57,523 nt of DNA. Source: Hondaea fermentalgiana. Lineage: Eukaryota; Sar; Bigyra; Thraustochytrida; Thraustochytriidae. Under the pieces are notes generated by a model. It was not told where the DNA came from, ran no database searches, and saw only the letters and a program-made list of their open reading frames with translations. The stretch covers positions 87,326 to 144,848 of the forward strand of contig NPFB01000082.1 in NCBI GenBank assembly GCA_014084085.1, given 5' to 3'. Below are positions 48,759 to 57,523 of the stretch, in pieces (position 1 is the stretch's first letter; every line of letters begins with the position of its first letter). The translations under genes were made by a program, and so were the position numbers.

Positions 48759-51446
48759 ATGAAGGCTGGCTCACGGGTCTCTCTGTTCGTGCTCTTGCTC
48801 ACACTCGGGATCCTGCTCGTGACACCACCCTCACAGGCTTACGGAAAGATTACCGTCTATGAAGCGAAGAAAGCCAACGAATTTGGCCTCCTTGCAACAG
48901 CGTATAATGTGCTCGCTCGTGTTTTGGGCGACGAAGTGGCCGCGTGCATTGAACTTGAGCAGCTTAACCGGGAAGGAGGCGGCAAAGACTCCACAAATTT
49001 TGAACTTTCACGCTCGGAAGATGGTCAGAAACTGAAGATTTCCGGCAAAGATGGCGTCACAATGCTTTCAGGTGCCTATCATTATATGCGGTGGCGCATG
49101 AATGCCTCGGTGACATGGTCAGGTCTCGGGAATGATCTTATTGTAGAAAACCCAATCCGAACACGCGACGCCTTTGTGGAAACACTGGTCGGGCTGAACA
49201 CGCCTGTACGCGTCTCCGCAAGAGGTGAATGGTCCTACTACATGCAGCCGTGCACCAACAGCTACAGCAGCGCCTTTTGGACCGCCGAACGATGGCTCCA
49301 GGAAATAGACTGGATGGCTCTGCATGGCGTGACACACCCGACCATGTACATGGTCTACGAGCCCATTTGGCAACGAATCCTCGACGATCTCAACGAGACA
49401 TCAGCGTTTCCTGGGCCTGCGTTTCTTGGATGGTTTCGCATGGGTAACATGGAGGACACCTGGGCCGGACCGGCGCCACGGACATATATCAATCGACAAG
49501 CAGGCCTCGCACAGATCCTCCTTCGTCGTATGCGTGCACTCGGCATGTTTCCTATCCTTCCAGGTTTCTCGGGGAGCATACCATGCTCTTTACGTCGGCA
49601 CTTTCCAAATGCAACGATTGTGTCAATGCCATGGGAAGGTTTCCGCGCCTCTTGCTTCCTTGATGGGCCTTCGTCGAGCGCAACATTTGAGGATATTGGA
49701 CAGCGGTACTACCACACGCTGCAGGAACTTTTTGGCTCCGACCACGTGTACGCAATTGATCACTTCAACGAGATGACTCCGGTTGATGGAAGTACCAGGG
49801 CTCTGGCTCGTACAAGCGAGCTCACATACCAGGTAATGAGCGCTGCGGACTCGAGTGCAGTCTGGGTAATGCAAGGCTGGTTCCTTCGAGAGCGATACGG
49901 ATGCAGAAAAGCAAATCGATGCAACAAGGTATACTGGAATCAGCAACGTCTTGGTGCGTATTTTAGCTCAATTCCGCGGCAACAGCTCGTGGTCCTCGAT
50001 TTGAATGCAAGCGAGCAGTCACTGTCCTATGACACGTACGGCTTTCTTGAACACTATTTCTTGACTTGCATCATTCACGTATTTGGGGGCAACCGCGGTA
50101 TCCACGGTAATCTAACTTCTCTTGCGACGCTGTACGCGACAGCGCAAAGAGATTACCCAGCAAATGCTCTTGGCGTCGGGCTCGCCATGGAGGCGATCGA
50201 AGCCGATCCCATTGTTTTTGAGATTTTCAGCGAATCTCGATGGGGCACGCCAGGAACATTTGGACTTGCGCAACAGACGAAATTGCACCCAAAGACGCCG
50301 CCAAATCTTACATTTCCCCTCGCCTTGTATGTGGACAATTGGGCTAATTCTCGCTACAGCGCAGATGTAGATGCGCGCGTGGTGCACGGTCTGAGAATGC
50401 TCACCCACGCGGCGTGGGGGCTCTACTCCTCTGCATATGATAACTCGGACAGTGGCGCAATTGTGAGTTTTCCTTTCGGACATCGAGGATGCTGCTCTGC
50501 GAACCCAAACATTTTGCACCTGGTCCCCGGTCAAGTCTTGAAGCCCCAGCACCCCGGAGGTCAGCGTCATGGGATCAAGGGTGAAGCCAATGCAAGCTGG
50601 GCTTTCTCTTCGGCCAAAGAGATTGTTCACGGTGCAAGACAGACTACGAGCCCGCTCACACGCGGACTGGAGTATGACTTGATTGATCTCGTGAGGCAAG
50701 TCATGGATCACATATTCTGGGACCTTTGCAGAATATGGGAAGCTAGCGTGGGCAGGCGCGATCACCACGAAGCCAGAAGTCTTCGCGCAGCTTTGTTGGA
50801 GCAAATTGACGAGGCCGATGAGCTCCTCAGCTCAAGTCCAGACTGGTTGCTTGGACGGTGGATCGCCCGAGCACGCGAATATGGGACGGCCAATGTGCAG
50901 GATGCCAACCTTTTTGAATACAATGCCCGAAATCAGGTCACTCGCTGGGGACGCGATGCGCAGCATTCTCTAAATGACTATGCGCGAAAGTATTGGGCTG
51001 GTTTGCTCAGTGGGTTTTACAAGATACGTTGGGACATTGCGACGAACGAGGCGATTTTTGCAATGCAATTTAATCGCACCGTCGACATTGATGCGGCGCG
51101 CGAGCGCTGCGAAGAGTTTGAGGTTCGTTGGCAGCGCAATTTCCATGACCAATATCCCAATTCGCCGCAAGGAAATGCTCTCGCCATTGCGGGGCGCTTC
51201 TTTGATAAGATTAATGCGCATTCGCTCACTAGCAGACTTCAAGGGTGGACAATGGCACCCTCGGCGCGCTTAACAGCGCAACCAGCATGGCACCGAAACC
51301 ACGAGGTGCTTTCGTACTTTTGTGACATGATGCGTTCGTGCGCTGGATTTTCGACCGAGGGCTACTTTTTCTCGAGTACGCAGTCGAGCTTGCGTATTCC
51401 GGCTCCTGGGGTCGTTCTCTATGTAAAAACTGCCAGCACGTTCTGA
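48759..51446 (+). CDS. NAGLU: alpha-N-acetylglucosaminidase (GH89)
   Basis: 895 residues from the Met at 48759, which begins a signal peptide (hydrophobic 7-22 then PPSQA). The frame is open from 48591 but that extension hides the signal. The GH89 core is clear: GWFRMGNM..TW.GP (224-238), DHFNEM with Glu338, WVMQGW (369-374), HVFGGNRGIHG (440-450) and GLAMEAIEADP with Glu478. The two glutamates correspond to the acid/base and nucleophile of human NAGLU. The lysosomal enzyme removes terminal alpha-GlcNAc from heparan sulfate; here it may act in lysosomal or secreted turnover of a GlcNAc-bearing glycan. It is longer than human NAGLU (743 residues). Single exon. Confidence 0.93.
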   Translation: MKAGSRVSLFVLLLTLGILLVTPPSQAYGKITVYEAKKANEFGLLATAYNVLARVLGDEVAACIELEQLNREGGGKDSTNFELSRSEDGQKLKISGKDGVTMLSGAYHYMRWRMNASVTWSGLGNDLIVENPIRTRDAFVETLVGLNTPVRVSARGEWSYYMQPCTNSYSSAFWTAERWLQEIDWMALHGVTHPTMYMVYEPIWQRILDDLNETSAFPGPAFLGWFRMGNMEDTWAGPAPRTYINRQAGLAQILLRRMRALGMFPILPGFSGSIPCSLRRHFPNATIVSMPWEGFRASCFLDGPSSSATFEDIGQRYYHTLQELFGSDHVYAIDHFNEMTPVDGSTRALARTSELTYQVMSAADSSAVWVMQGWFLRERYGCRKANRCNKVYWNQQRLGAYFSSIPRQQLVVLDLNASEQSLSYDTYGFLEHYFLTCIIHVFGGNRGIHGNLTSLATLYATAQRDYPANALGVGLAMEAIEADPIVFEIFSESRWGTPGTFGLAQQTKLHPKTPPNLTFPLALYVDNWANSRYSADVDARVVHGLRMLTHAAWGLYSSAYDNSDSGAIVSFPFGHRGCCSANPNILHLVPGQVLKPQHPGGQRHGIKGEANASWAFSSAKEIVHGARQTTSPLTRGLEYDLIDLVRQVMDHIFWDLCRIWEASVGRRDHHEARSLRAALLEQIDEADELLSSSPDWLLGRWIARAREYGTANVQDANLFEYNARNQVTRWGRDAQHSLNDYARKYWAGLLSGFYKIRWDIATNEAIFAMQFNRTVDIDAARERCEEFEVRWQRNFHDQYPNSPQGNALAIAGRFFDKINAHSLTSRLQGWTMAPSARLTAQPAWHRNHEVLSYFCDMMRSCAGFSTEGYFFSSTQSSLRIPAPGVVLYVKTASTF

Positions 51447-51845
51447 AGGACGAAAAAATAAAGGAAAGACGAAAAATTTTGCTTTTGGTGATAACAATGG
51501 GCTTTCATGACCGCTGCAAAGAATTCTTCCCTTGCAGTCGCACTTTTGCTTTAAAGTTGGCTGTGCTGCCCTTTTTGTTTCATAAAAAAGAATTGGGAAG
51601 ACGAAAAAATCGTTGTGCACGCCGCGGCGGCTATTCGTAGTACTAGCCTAGTGACCTATTACTATTGCTGGCTGCAACCTCGCAGCCAAATTGAAAAATC
51701 TGCGTGCGGCGCGTGCGACGCGCGCGCGCGCTTCGTTTTGTGGTGGCACAAGTCTGTCGTCGGCGTTACGCGCTGCGTGACGTGGCGCGGGTGGCAGATT
51801 GCATCACCGTGCCAAGCGCGCGCTAAGCACCGAGGAGCTTTCATC
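51447..51845. other. intergenic, tandem genes
   Basis: 399 bp between NAGLU and the GT32-like gene. An AATAAA-like AAAAAATAAAGG at about 51453-51465 could be a polyadenylation signal. No gene was recognised. Confidence 0.4.
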
Positions 51846-52991
51846 ATGAAGGCCTGTCTGGGGTGCGCGAAAGACTGCGTGGCAGGCACAAGTTTCCGAT
51901 GCAAGGTCGCGACGATATTCAGTATCGTTGCGCTCGTGCTTCTTGCGTGGCAAGCCTCCATTCTCTCATCGATAACAAGGTCGCAGGGAAAGCCGGTGGA
52001 GATGGCGGGCTACTTTCTTGCAAGCCCAGCTTCAAGACCTGCTATTGGTCTTGCAAGTGCCCGAACACTGGATCCCCAGGAGGACCTTGGTTTTGATGGC
52101 TTCTGCCCTCGGAGATTTCCTGCAGGTCACTGCCGCTCCCCGCCCTGCGAAGATCCTGTCAACGTTTTTCTCGTCTGGCGTGGTCGTGATTTCTTACCCT
52201 TCATGTACGAAGCGGGCCTTGTCTCAACAATGAAGGTATTTGGTGCGGATTATCGTGTCATTATCATCAGTGATTCGCTGACTCAGGTAAAGAGCTGGTA
52301 CCCAACAATTTGGCGAGTTGGTCTCGAGGATTTTGTAAAGCAGATTATCAAGCAGGTTCCTGCCTTGTCAAGGCCGAGAACCTGGAAGCGCTTCATTCAG
52401 CGGGTCAATTCAAGTCCGCATGTTGGCGCTCACACTGCAGACTTTATCCGAATTGCCGTTTTATACCTTTGTGGAGGAGTTTACAGTGACTTTGATTCGC
52501 TCTGGCTAAAGCAACCACCGGCAGACTACATGAGCGGAGGGTTCGCGGTTGGCAAGTACAAGCATGAGACTTTGTCCAATGGCGTCATGGGTTTTCCCCA
52601 AGGCAATGGCGTTCTGCTTAAAGTGCTAAAAAAAATCCTGATAGCTTACAATCCAAACTCTTGGGAAAGCATCGGAGGGCCGCTTCTTTATGAGTGCTAC
52701 AAGGCGTGTGAAGATATGGACTGCCGTCTGGCCGGGTTCTTTTCTCATTGGTATATGTATTCGCTATTCCCAGGGCAAGCCGAGCAATACTTTTACAATC
52801 CGACACCCGCGGATGATTCTGTTTTACGGAGCATCAAAAATGGGAAAACTCTGCAGCTGCACATGTATGGCGAGCTTACCAAGGTTGCAACGGGGTACGT
52901 CCCGCGCAAGGGTCACTTTACGATATTATCTGCACCTCGTACGGATACTATGCGTCGCCGCCGTAGTCACGCCAGACGGAATGACTGGTAG
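51846..52991 (+). CDS. GT32-like (A4GALT/OCH1-type) glycosyltransferase
   Basis: 381 residues from the Met at 51846. Type II topology: a short tail, anchor at about 21-40, then a luminal domain. The diagnostic stretch is HTADFIRIAVLYLCGGVYSDFDSLW (DxD at 215-217), typical of the glycosyltransferase-sugar-binding DXD family (alpha-1,4-Gal/GlcNAc and OCH1-like mannosyl transferases). The C-terminus is basic. It should transfer a hexose from a nucleotide sugar in the Golgi; the donor is not determinable. Placed directly after NAGLU on the same strand. The frame is open upstream to 51615 but lacks support. Confidence 0.83.
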   Translation: MKACLGCAKDCVAGTSFRCKVATIFSIVALVLLAWQASILSSITRSQGKPVEMAGYFLASPASRPAIGLASARTLDPQEDLGFDGFCPRRFPAGHCRSPPCEDPVNVFLVWRGRDFLPFMYEAGLVSTMKVFGADYRVIIISDSLTQVKSWYPTIWRVGLEDFVKQIIKQVPALSRPRTWKRFIQRVNSSPHVGAHTADFIRIAVLYLCGGVYSDFDSLWLKQPPADYMSGGFAVGKYKHETLSNGVMGFPQGNGVLLKVLKKILIAYNPNSWESIGGPLLYECYKACEDMDCRLAGFFSHWYMYSLFPGQAEQYFYNPTPADDSVLRSIKNGKTLQLHMYGELTKVATGYVPRKGHFTILSAPRTDTMRRRRSHARRNDW

Positions 52992-53841
52992 ACGTCTTCA
53001 AACTCTTCATGTGTTGCCTTGTGAAAATAAAAGAAATGTTCCCTTTTTGAGAGGCCTTTGTGCGTTGATATTTGAACGGCAGAGGCGCCAACGTTCTCCG
53101 AAAAAAGCAATGGAGATCCGAAAAGAAGTCGAATCAGCAATTTTAAGAGACTGCGTGCATCAGGATCGGCAGTGAATACCGAACAGAGGAAAGTGTAGCG
53201 TATGTCCAGGTCCGGATCGAAAAGTTAGCGCTTCAATTCAATCGACTCAGCTTACAGGTATTGTTGACGGAGATTCCCCAGAGGTCTGAAAGAATAGAAA
53301 GAAGAAGTTGATTTCAATAAACGTAAAAGAAATTCCGTTCCGTGGCTAGCACGAAACGGGAAAGTAGTTTGATTGCTTCTCACGCTGCTGCTCGGAGAAA
53401 GCTTTGGTGTAGTTCAATATTCTGGTGGGTTTCGGTTCTGCCGGCTTCTGGCATCGGTTTTGGTCGCTGCCAGGTCTATTCGGCTCAGTGGTCCCAGGGT
53501 CGTAGCCCTGGTCCAGATCTGCTATGTAGGTCTATGACTGTACTAAGGCTCTTTTGGGTGTACACCCTGAATGCACCCAGCGTGTTGTGCAGTGAGGCGT
53601 AATGCTCTTTCATCGTGCCCTTCCGACGTTCGTCATCGGGTGTCTACCTCTCTTAATAGCAGTTTCCCGCCTGGCATTAGGTCTTTGGGAATGTCAACTT
53701 CATTATTGTGGATCAATAAGGTATCAAATTCTCATTTTCCCTTCCATTGTCCACGATGATGGAATCTAGTTCCAAGAGAGACCACGCCATGCGCAGAAAG
53801 CTAAAAGCCGTGTTGTTGCATAGACCCCAGTTAGGTCTAGG
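52992..53841. other. convergent intergenic region
   Basis: 850 bp between GT32 (+) and the sugar transporter (-). A GTGAAAATAAAAG at about 53021-53033 is a plausible polyadenylation signal. Contains a CCAGGG-TCGTAG-CCCTGG hairpin at about 53494-53511 and a perfect 12-bp palindrome GGGTGTACACCC at 53556-53567. No gene was recognised. Confidence 0.4.
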
Positions 53842-54948
53842 TTACCGTTTGCCGAGGAATTCGTTTTGCGAAAAGGCTCTTCTTGAATCAATATCGCCCG
53901 GCTCGATCACCTTAAATCCAGAGCGAGAAAATCCGGCTGAGACCGGATTTGAAATGTATAAAAGAACAGATATGAAAACTGCTCCCGTTCCCGCGGCCAT
54001 AAGAAGGCTCGGTTTAGTGTCAAATGCGAGCACTGAGACGAAGGAGATGAATAAGATGGAGACTGCCGTCGCAAAACCTTTGAGAATATTGTCCGCATAC
54101 TTTATGACCACCGCCACAATGAGCCCACCCCAGGCTTGAAGGCAGATAGCAATCCAAGTTGTCCAGTTGTAGCCTCCAAAAAAACCAAATTCTCCAATTC
54201 TGTGACCATCTTTGCCAACAACTGTGAATAAGCCAATCAAGATGCCAAACAACGAAAGCTGCACGTTGCGCATCCAGATAGAGACGAAGGAGCCGGATTT
54301 TAGCACCTTTTCGAGATACACGCCCGCGAAAGCGGAGATAATGCACGCGAGGACCGTTGCACCAAAGCCCAAAAGCTGCTGATATTGCCCTTGCTGCCGC
54401 GCATCAGACAGCTTATCGTCGCCAACGACTTGCGACAGTTGTACTGCTGCAACGCCACACATGAGTATCACAAGCGAAATCACTTGAAGAGGAGAGAGGG
54501 TCTTGCCGAGAACAAAGTAGCTCATTGCAGCTGTCAGCAAGATTTTTAGTTGCATGGACACTTGATACACACCGACTGACAACAGATTGAGCGCCATAAA
54601 AAGCAGATTGCTTTGGACTGTGTACAAAATGCCAGGTACGCTCAGCTTCATGGTGTCGGGCTTAGCGAGTTGCCGTATAAGATGTCGACGAAAAGGTGTC
54701 GCAACTTTGTTGTCGCGGGTGAACCTTTGATACTCTAGAGAAAGGGACACACCAAGTTTCATGAATTCTGCGCAGAGAATTGCTGTTGATGACACGTACG
54801 ACGGTTTGTCTGGGGCGTGATGCAACTTGGACACCTTGATCATCAGAACGAGTGCTACATTCTGCACAATGAGCAGGACGAGGCTGACGTATTTGAGCTG
54901 GAGCTCGAGGCCACCTGGCAGCTCCACAACTGCTCTCTCCGTGTTCAT
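53842..54948 (-). CDS. nucleotide-sugar transporter (SLC35A type)
   Basis: 368 residues from the Met at 54948 (the frame is open to 55038, but Met31 of that frame precedes the first span more closely). Ten hydrophobic segments. SLC35A hallmarks: KYVSLVLLIVQNVAL in TM1, a VPGILYTVQSNLLFMALNLL segment, YQVSMQLKILLTA (the Q-x-x-x-Q-L-K motif), AGVYLEKVLKS and WMRNVQLSLFG. These match UDP-Gal/UDP-GlcNAc/CMP-Sia antiporters of the Golgi. Donor specificity is not resolved. It would feed Golgi transferases such as the neighbouring GT32. Confidence 0.92.
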   Translation of the reverse strand: MNTERAVVELPGGLELQLKYVSLVLLIVQNVALVLMIKVSKLHHAPDKPSYVSSTAILCAEFMKLGVSLSLEYQRFTRDNKVATPFRRHLIRQLAKPDTMKLSVPGILYTVQSNLLFMALNLLSVGVYQVSMQLKILLTAAMSYFVLGKTLSPLQVISLVILMCGVAAVQLSQVVGDDKLSDARQQGQYQQLLGFGATVLACIISAFAGVYLEKVLKSGSFVSIWMRNVQLSLFGILIGLFTVVGKDGHRIGEFGFFGGYNWTTWIAICLQAWGGLIVAVVIKYADNILKGFATAVSILFISFVSVLAFDTKPSLLMAAGTGAVFISVLLYISNPVSAGFSRSGFKVIEPGDIDSRRAFSQNEFLGKR

Positions 54949-55738
54949 TGCGTATTGCCTTACCCTGGTCTTGCGGCGCCAGCGAAGGCGGCAGTGATGT
55001 GAGGTGAACCGCTTCCTGCGCGGTTGCCGTCTCGCCAACGCTGGCGGTCAGCGGCTGCTGGCAACTAACCCAGCAGCCACCCGCGCGAGTAGATGCGTCC
55101 GAACGCTCGCTTTCTCTCCGCCTTGGCGTCACGCTCAAAGGTGCTTTGCGCACGCGCTACTAGCCTAGGTTGTGCCTAGGTCCAGACTTACCAAGGTTGT
55201 GCCTAGTACCTTCTACTCCTTTCATACCATCACTATGCCTTTCGCCACCACTGGCATGTAAAGGGTCGCCTAGATTACTTTGTGAAACACCAGGACCGCG
55301 CCAACAACAGCCAAAAAGGCTTGGCGGCTTGCAGGTGTGAATAACCTAATCACTCTGTCGGATTCTTGCCTGAGATCAAGCGCTTCCTCCTGCTGCCCAC
55401 GTCAAGAGTCCAGACAGGCAAAATCGAAGCACCAACGGTTGCACGCCGCGGCACGAGCTTCTTTGTTTTCTTTTCTCCGATATTTTTATGGGTCAAAGAT
55501 GAAGCAGGCAAACCAAACCAATACGATCTGTCTCACCCGTCTCCAGGGGCTCTGCAACGCTCGTGCGCGCTCATCCGTCCGCGCGCGCGCGCTCGCTGGT
55601 CATCCACGAAAACCAGGAGACGGCGGGGCCAGGTCTTGCCGTCGCGGACGTGACGTAACATCCGAAGCTCCTTGTCCAGCCAAGACGCTCGCCGACGCGT
55701 GGCAAGCAAACGAGAAAACGCGACAGTCCACAATAAGC
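54949..55738. other. divergent promoter region
   Basis: 790 bp between transporter (-) and sulfotransferase (+). AGGTTGTGCCTAG occurs twice, 27 bp apart (55167-55179, 55194-55206). GC-rich alternating GCGC tract at 55576-55592. The frame running into the next CDS from 55337 is probably 5' leader. Confidence 0.45.
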
Positions 55739-56845
55739 ATGGGTAACGCGAACGTTTTTGCGCTGCGCACAACAATGTATCGCCATTTCTGGCTCTTCTA
55801 CGTCGCGTGCGTATTTTGCTTTTGCGTCGGCATACTCGTAGGCCCTTGGCTGCGCGGCGTAGATCGGGAGGCGCTCGATTCCGTGAAGCCCGAGTACGTC
55901 ATTTCGCCGACGCCCCTACATGCCTTAAGCTCGTCTTCACACCCTTCAGTCAACGCTTCCGCCGATGACGCACCCGGCGCGGCGGCCGTGCTCGTCACCG
56001 GAATGCATCATACGGGCACTTCAATCCTTACTCTCCTTCTCATGAATCTTGGGCTTGAGGCAGGCAGGCGATCCGATCTCCTATTTCTGCCTGGGAACAA
56101 AGTCAAGTACTTTGAGCTCGCCAGGGCGGAGCATCTAAACGAGGACTTTCTTCTCAAAACCACGGACAAGACCAACCCCCCTTGGCCAGCATACGGGCAC
56201 GAGTGGGATCGCGCATCCCTTCAAGAACAAACCCAATACGTTCTGGAGGTGAAGAAAGTCCTTGACTGGCTTGATACGTACGCCGGGCCCGAGAAGTCTT
56301 GGGTTCTGAAGGACCCACGTCTGTGTCTTCTCGCTGAAGCATACCTGACCCAAGTCACGAATCGCAAGCGCATTTGTATTATTCCGCATCGAGATCCAAT
56401 CGAAGTAGCCTCAAGATTCGTCCCCTTTGCTCGTGGCTGGCCTCTCGAGACTAACCTCGAACTCTGGGAAGAGTACAATGTGCGCGCAATTCAGGCTTGC
56501 AGGCGCACCGGCGCGACCATCATACAGGTCAGTCACTTTCAGATGATGACAGAGCCGTACGAACTGGCGAAGTACTTGCACGCAAAGCTTGTGGATGCAG
56601 GGGTCAAGGGCGTCTTCCTTCCGAGTGAAGATGGATTTCAAAAGCGATTTCTCAAGCTCTGGTTCAACCCGGACAAGCCCTACAGGGTAAGCCCTACTGG
56701 AGGCGCGGAAGTTCTGAGCAAGCTGGAGGGCATGATATCTACGCGAGCCAAGCGCGTCTGGGAAGCACAACGCACTTACAATCTAGAGATGCTTTCAGAT
56801 GCGGAACTCATTCCGAAATCTTGGACACATCCTCGTTTCGAGTAG
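55739..56845 (+). CDS. type II sulfotransferase
   Basis: 368 residues from the Met at 55739. Anchor at about 16-36, luminal domain after. PAPS 5' loop is VLVTGMHHTGTS (84-95); a WVLKDPRLC motif and the 3'-phosphate motif IIPHRDPIEVASRFVPF are present, as in glycan sulfotransferases of the sulfotransfer_3-type. The usual catalytic Lys of the 5' loop is replaced by the HHTG context, which is common in this subgroup. It sulfates a glycan or lipid headgroup in the Golgi; the acceptor is unknown. Divergent from the nucleotide-sugar transporter. Confidence 0.82.
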   Translation: MGNANVFALRTTMYRHFWLFYVACVFCFCVGILVGPWLRGVDREALDSVKPEYVISPTPLHALSSSSHPSVNASADDAPGAAAVLVTGMHHTGTSILTLLLMNLGLEAGRRSDLLFLPGNKVKYFELARAEHLNEDFLLKTTDKTNPPWPAYGHEWDRASLQEQTQYVLEVKKVLDWLDTYAGPEKSWVLKDPRLCLLAEAYLTQVTNRKRICIIPHRDPIEVASRFVPFARGWPLETNLELWEEYNVRAIQACRRTGATIIQVSHFQMMTEPYELAKYLHAKLVDAGVKGVFLPSEDGFQKRFLKLWFNPDKPYRVSPTGGAEVLSKLEGMISTRAKRVWEAQRTYNLEMLSDAELIPKSWTHPRFE

Positions 56846-57523
56846 AAGTCTAGGTCTAACATTTAAATGGGAAGTGGAAACTCCTTGGGCTGGCGAGCCG
56901 CCACAGAGAGTGGTCTTCCTGGCTGGTAGGTTTTCTAGCATGCCGCTGACTTCGATCCAATTGATGTTCCTCTTTCCTCAACTCCCACTGTACACAATTG
57001 TAAAATTGGTTTGAAGCATTCGGGTATCAGGTCGCGAGACTTTCTGGCGAGCACTGCGTGCCAAGCGTGTCTTGAGCCAGTGTCTTGAGCCAGCCTGTAT
57101 GGACTGCAGCCACCACTGCTGGCACTGAGGAGCGTAAGAAGACGAGGGCGAAGAAGGACGCTAGGGTGACAGAGAAAAGAAAATTGAAGCTACGCGCTAC
57201 AGCACGCGTTAAGAACCTTCGTTTGCGGACAGCTGTACGCTTGCTCGCCGCTCTGATTTGCGGGCGCGAGATGTCCCAGAGCCAAATCTATATATGAGAA
57301 AATGACACGTATCGCGTGCGCGCAAGTTGAAAGAGCAAGCTAATCGTGAGAACATATCTTTTCCTGTACGCTGTGGTTCCTTGTGGCAAGGGGCCAAGAT
57401 CCGCAAGTTCGCATCAACCCGGCAGACTTATAGACGTAGGTATAAGGATGTACGAAGTCTGGCTACTATCTGTTGGGAAATGGAAATGACGTGAGCAGAC
57501 AGCAGCGCCACAGAAGTGGTGAA
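56846..57523. other. 3' flank, no gene seen
   Basis: Downstream of the sulfotransferase. It contains a GTGTCTTGAGCCA duplication at about 57066-57094 and only short frames without features. No RNA gene was recognised. Confidence 0.35.

Noticed and set aside
53491..53567. Hairpin and palindrome as a possible structural RNA or regulatory site
   Set aside because: Stems are only 6 bp and the context is a convergent 3' region; there is no second line of evidence.
1..57523. tRNA, rRNA, CRISPR array, transposon or viral insertion
   Set aside because: Scanning by eye for B-box-like GGTTCGAATCC, CRISPR-type spaced repeats, terminal repeats, reverse transcriptase or integrase motifs found none; a tRNAscan or repeat search could still find weak cases.

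Overview
This is nuclear eukaryotic DNA: genes sit on both strands, have long single-exon reading frames with only occasional short introns, are separated by 0.15-3 kb, and encode Golgi, ER and lysosome-type proteins. The mix of intron-poor GC-rich genes, many type II membrane glycan enzymes, and a strongly codon-biased lipid-droplet-coat-like gene fits a heterotrophic stramenopile such as a thraustochytrid (Labyrinthulomycete). That assignment is an inference; no rRNA or other marker is present. One assembly gap of exactly 100 N lies at 14178-14277.

Layout. 0.6-5 kb: an unidentified seven-segment membrane protein (-) and an UNC93-like transporter (+). 5-12 kb: a two-exon serine carboxypeptidase (-), a membrane-anchored GMC oxidoreductase (-), a two-exon Nudix/CoA-diphosphatase-like gene (+) and uracil phosphoribosyltransferase (-, two exons). 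12.5-18.5 kb: a GT31 glycosyltransferase (+), a TPT/SLC35-type transporter truncated by the gap (+), a small basic protein (-) and mRNA guanylyltransferase (+). 19.9-27 kb: an SGNH-hydrolase-like gene with unresolved ends (+), a LIM-finger protein (-) and a DEP-C2-VASt-TM protein (-). 27.8-31 kb: an ankyrin/SAM-like/TIR protein (-) and a sulfotransferase (-). 31-35.8 kb: a repeat-rich stretch with one degenerate esterase-like fragment. 35.8-48 kb: a perilipin/REF-like protein (+), a 2191-residue RUNKEL/ULK4-like kinase (-) and a 1081-residue coiled-coil protein (-). 48.7-57 kb: alpha-N-acetylglucosaminidase (+), a GT32-like glycosyltransferase (+), a nucleotide-sugar transporter (-) and a second sulfotransferase (+).

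The most coherent functional theme is glycan metabolism. Two glycosyltransferases, two sulfotransferases, two transporters of the sugar-phosphate/nucleotide-sugar superfamily and a GH89 hydrolase fall within about 44 kb, four of them consecutive at the right end. The most unusual single proteins are the ANK-SAM-like-TIR protein, which has a SARM1-like order of modules, and the DEP-C2 protein whose VASt lipid-transfer domain is interrupted by about 210 low-complexity residues.
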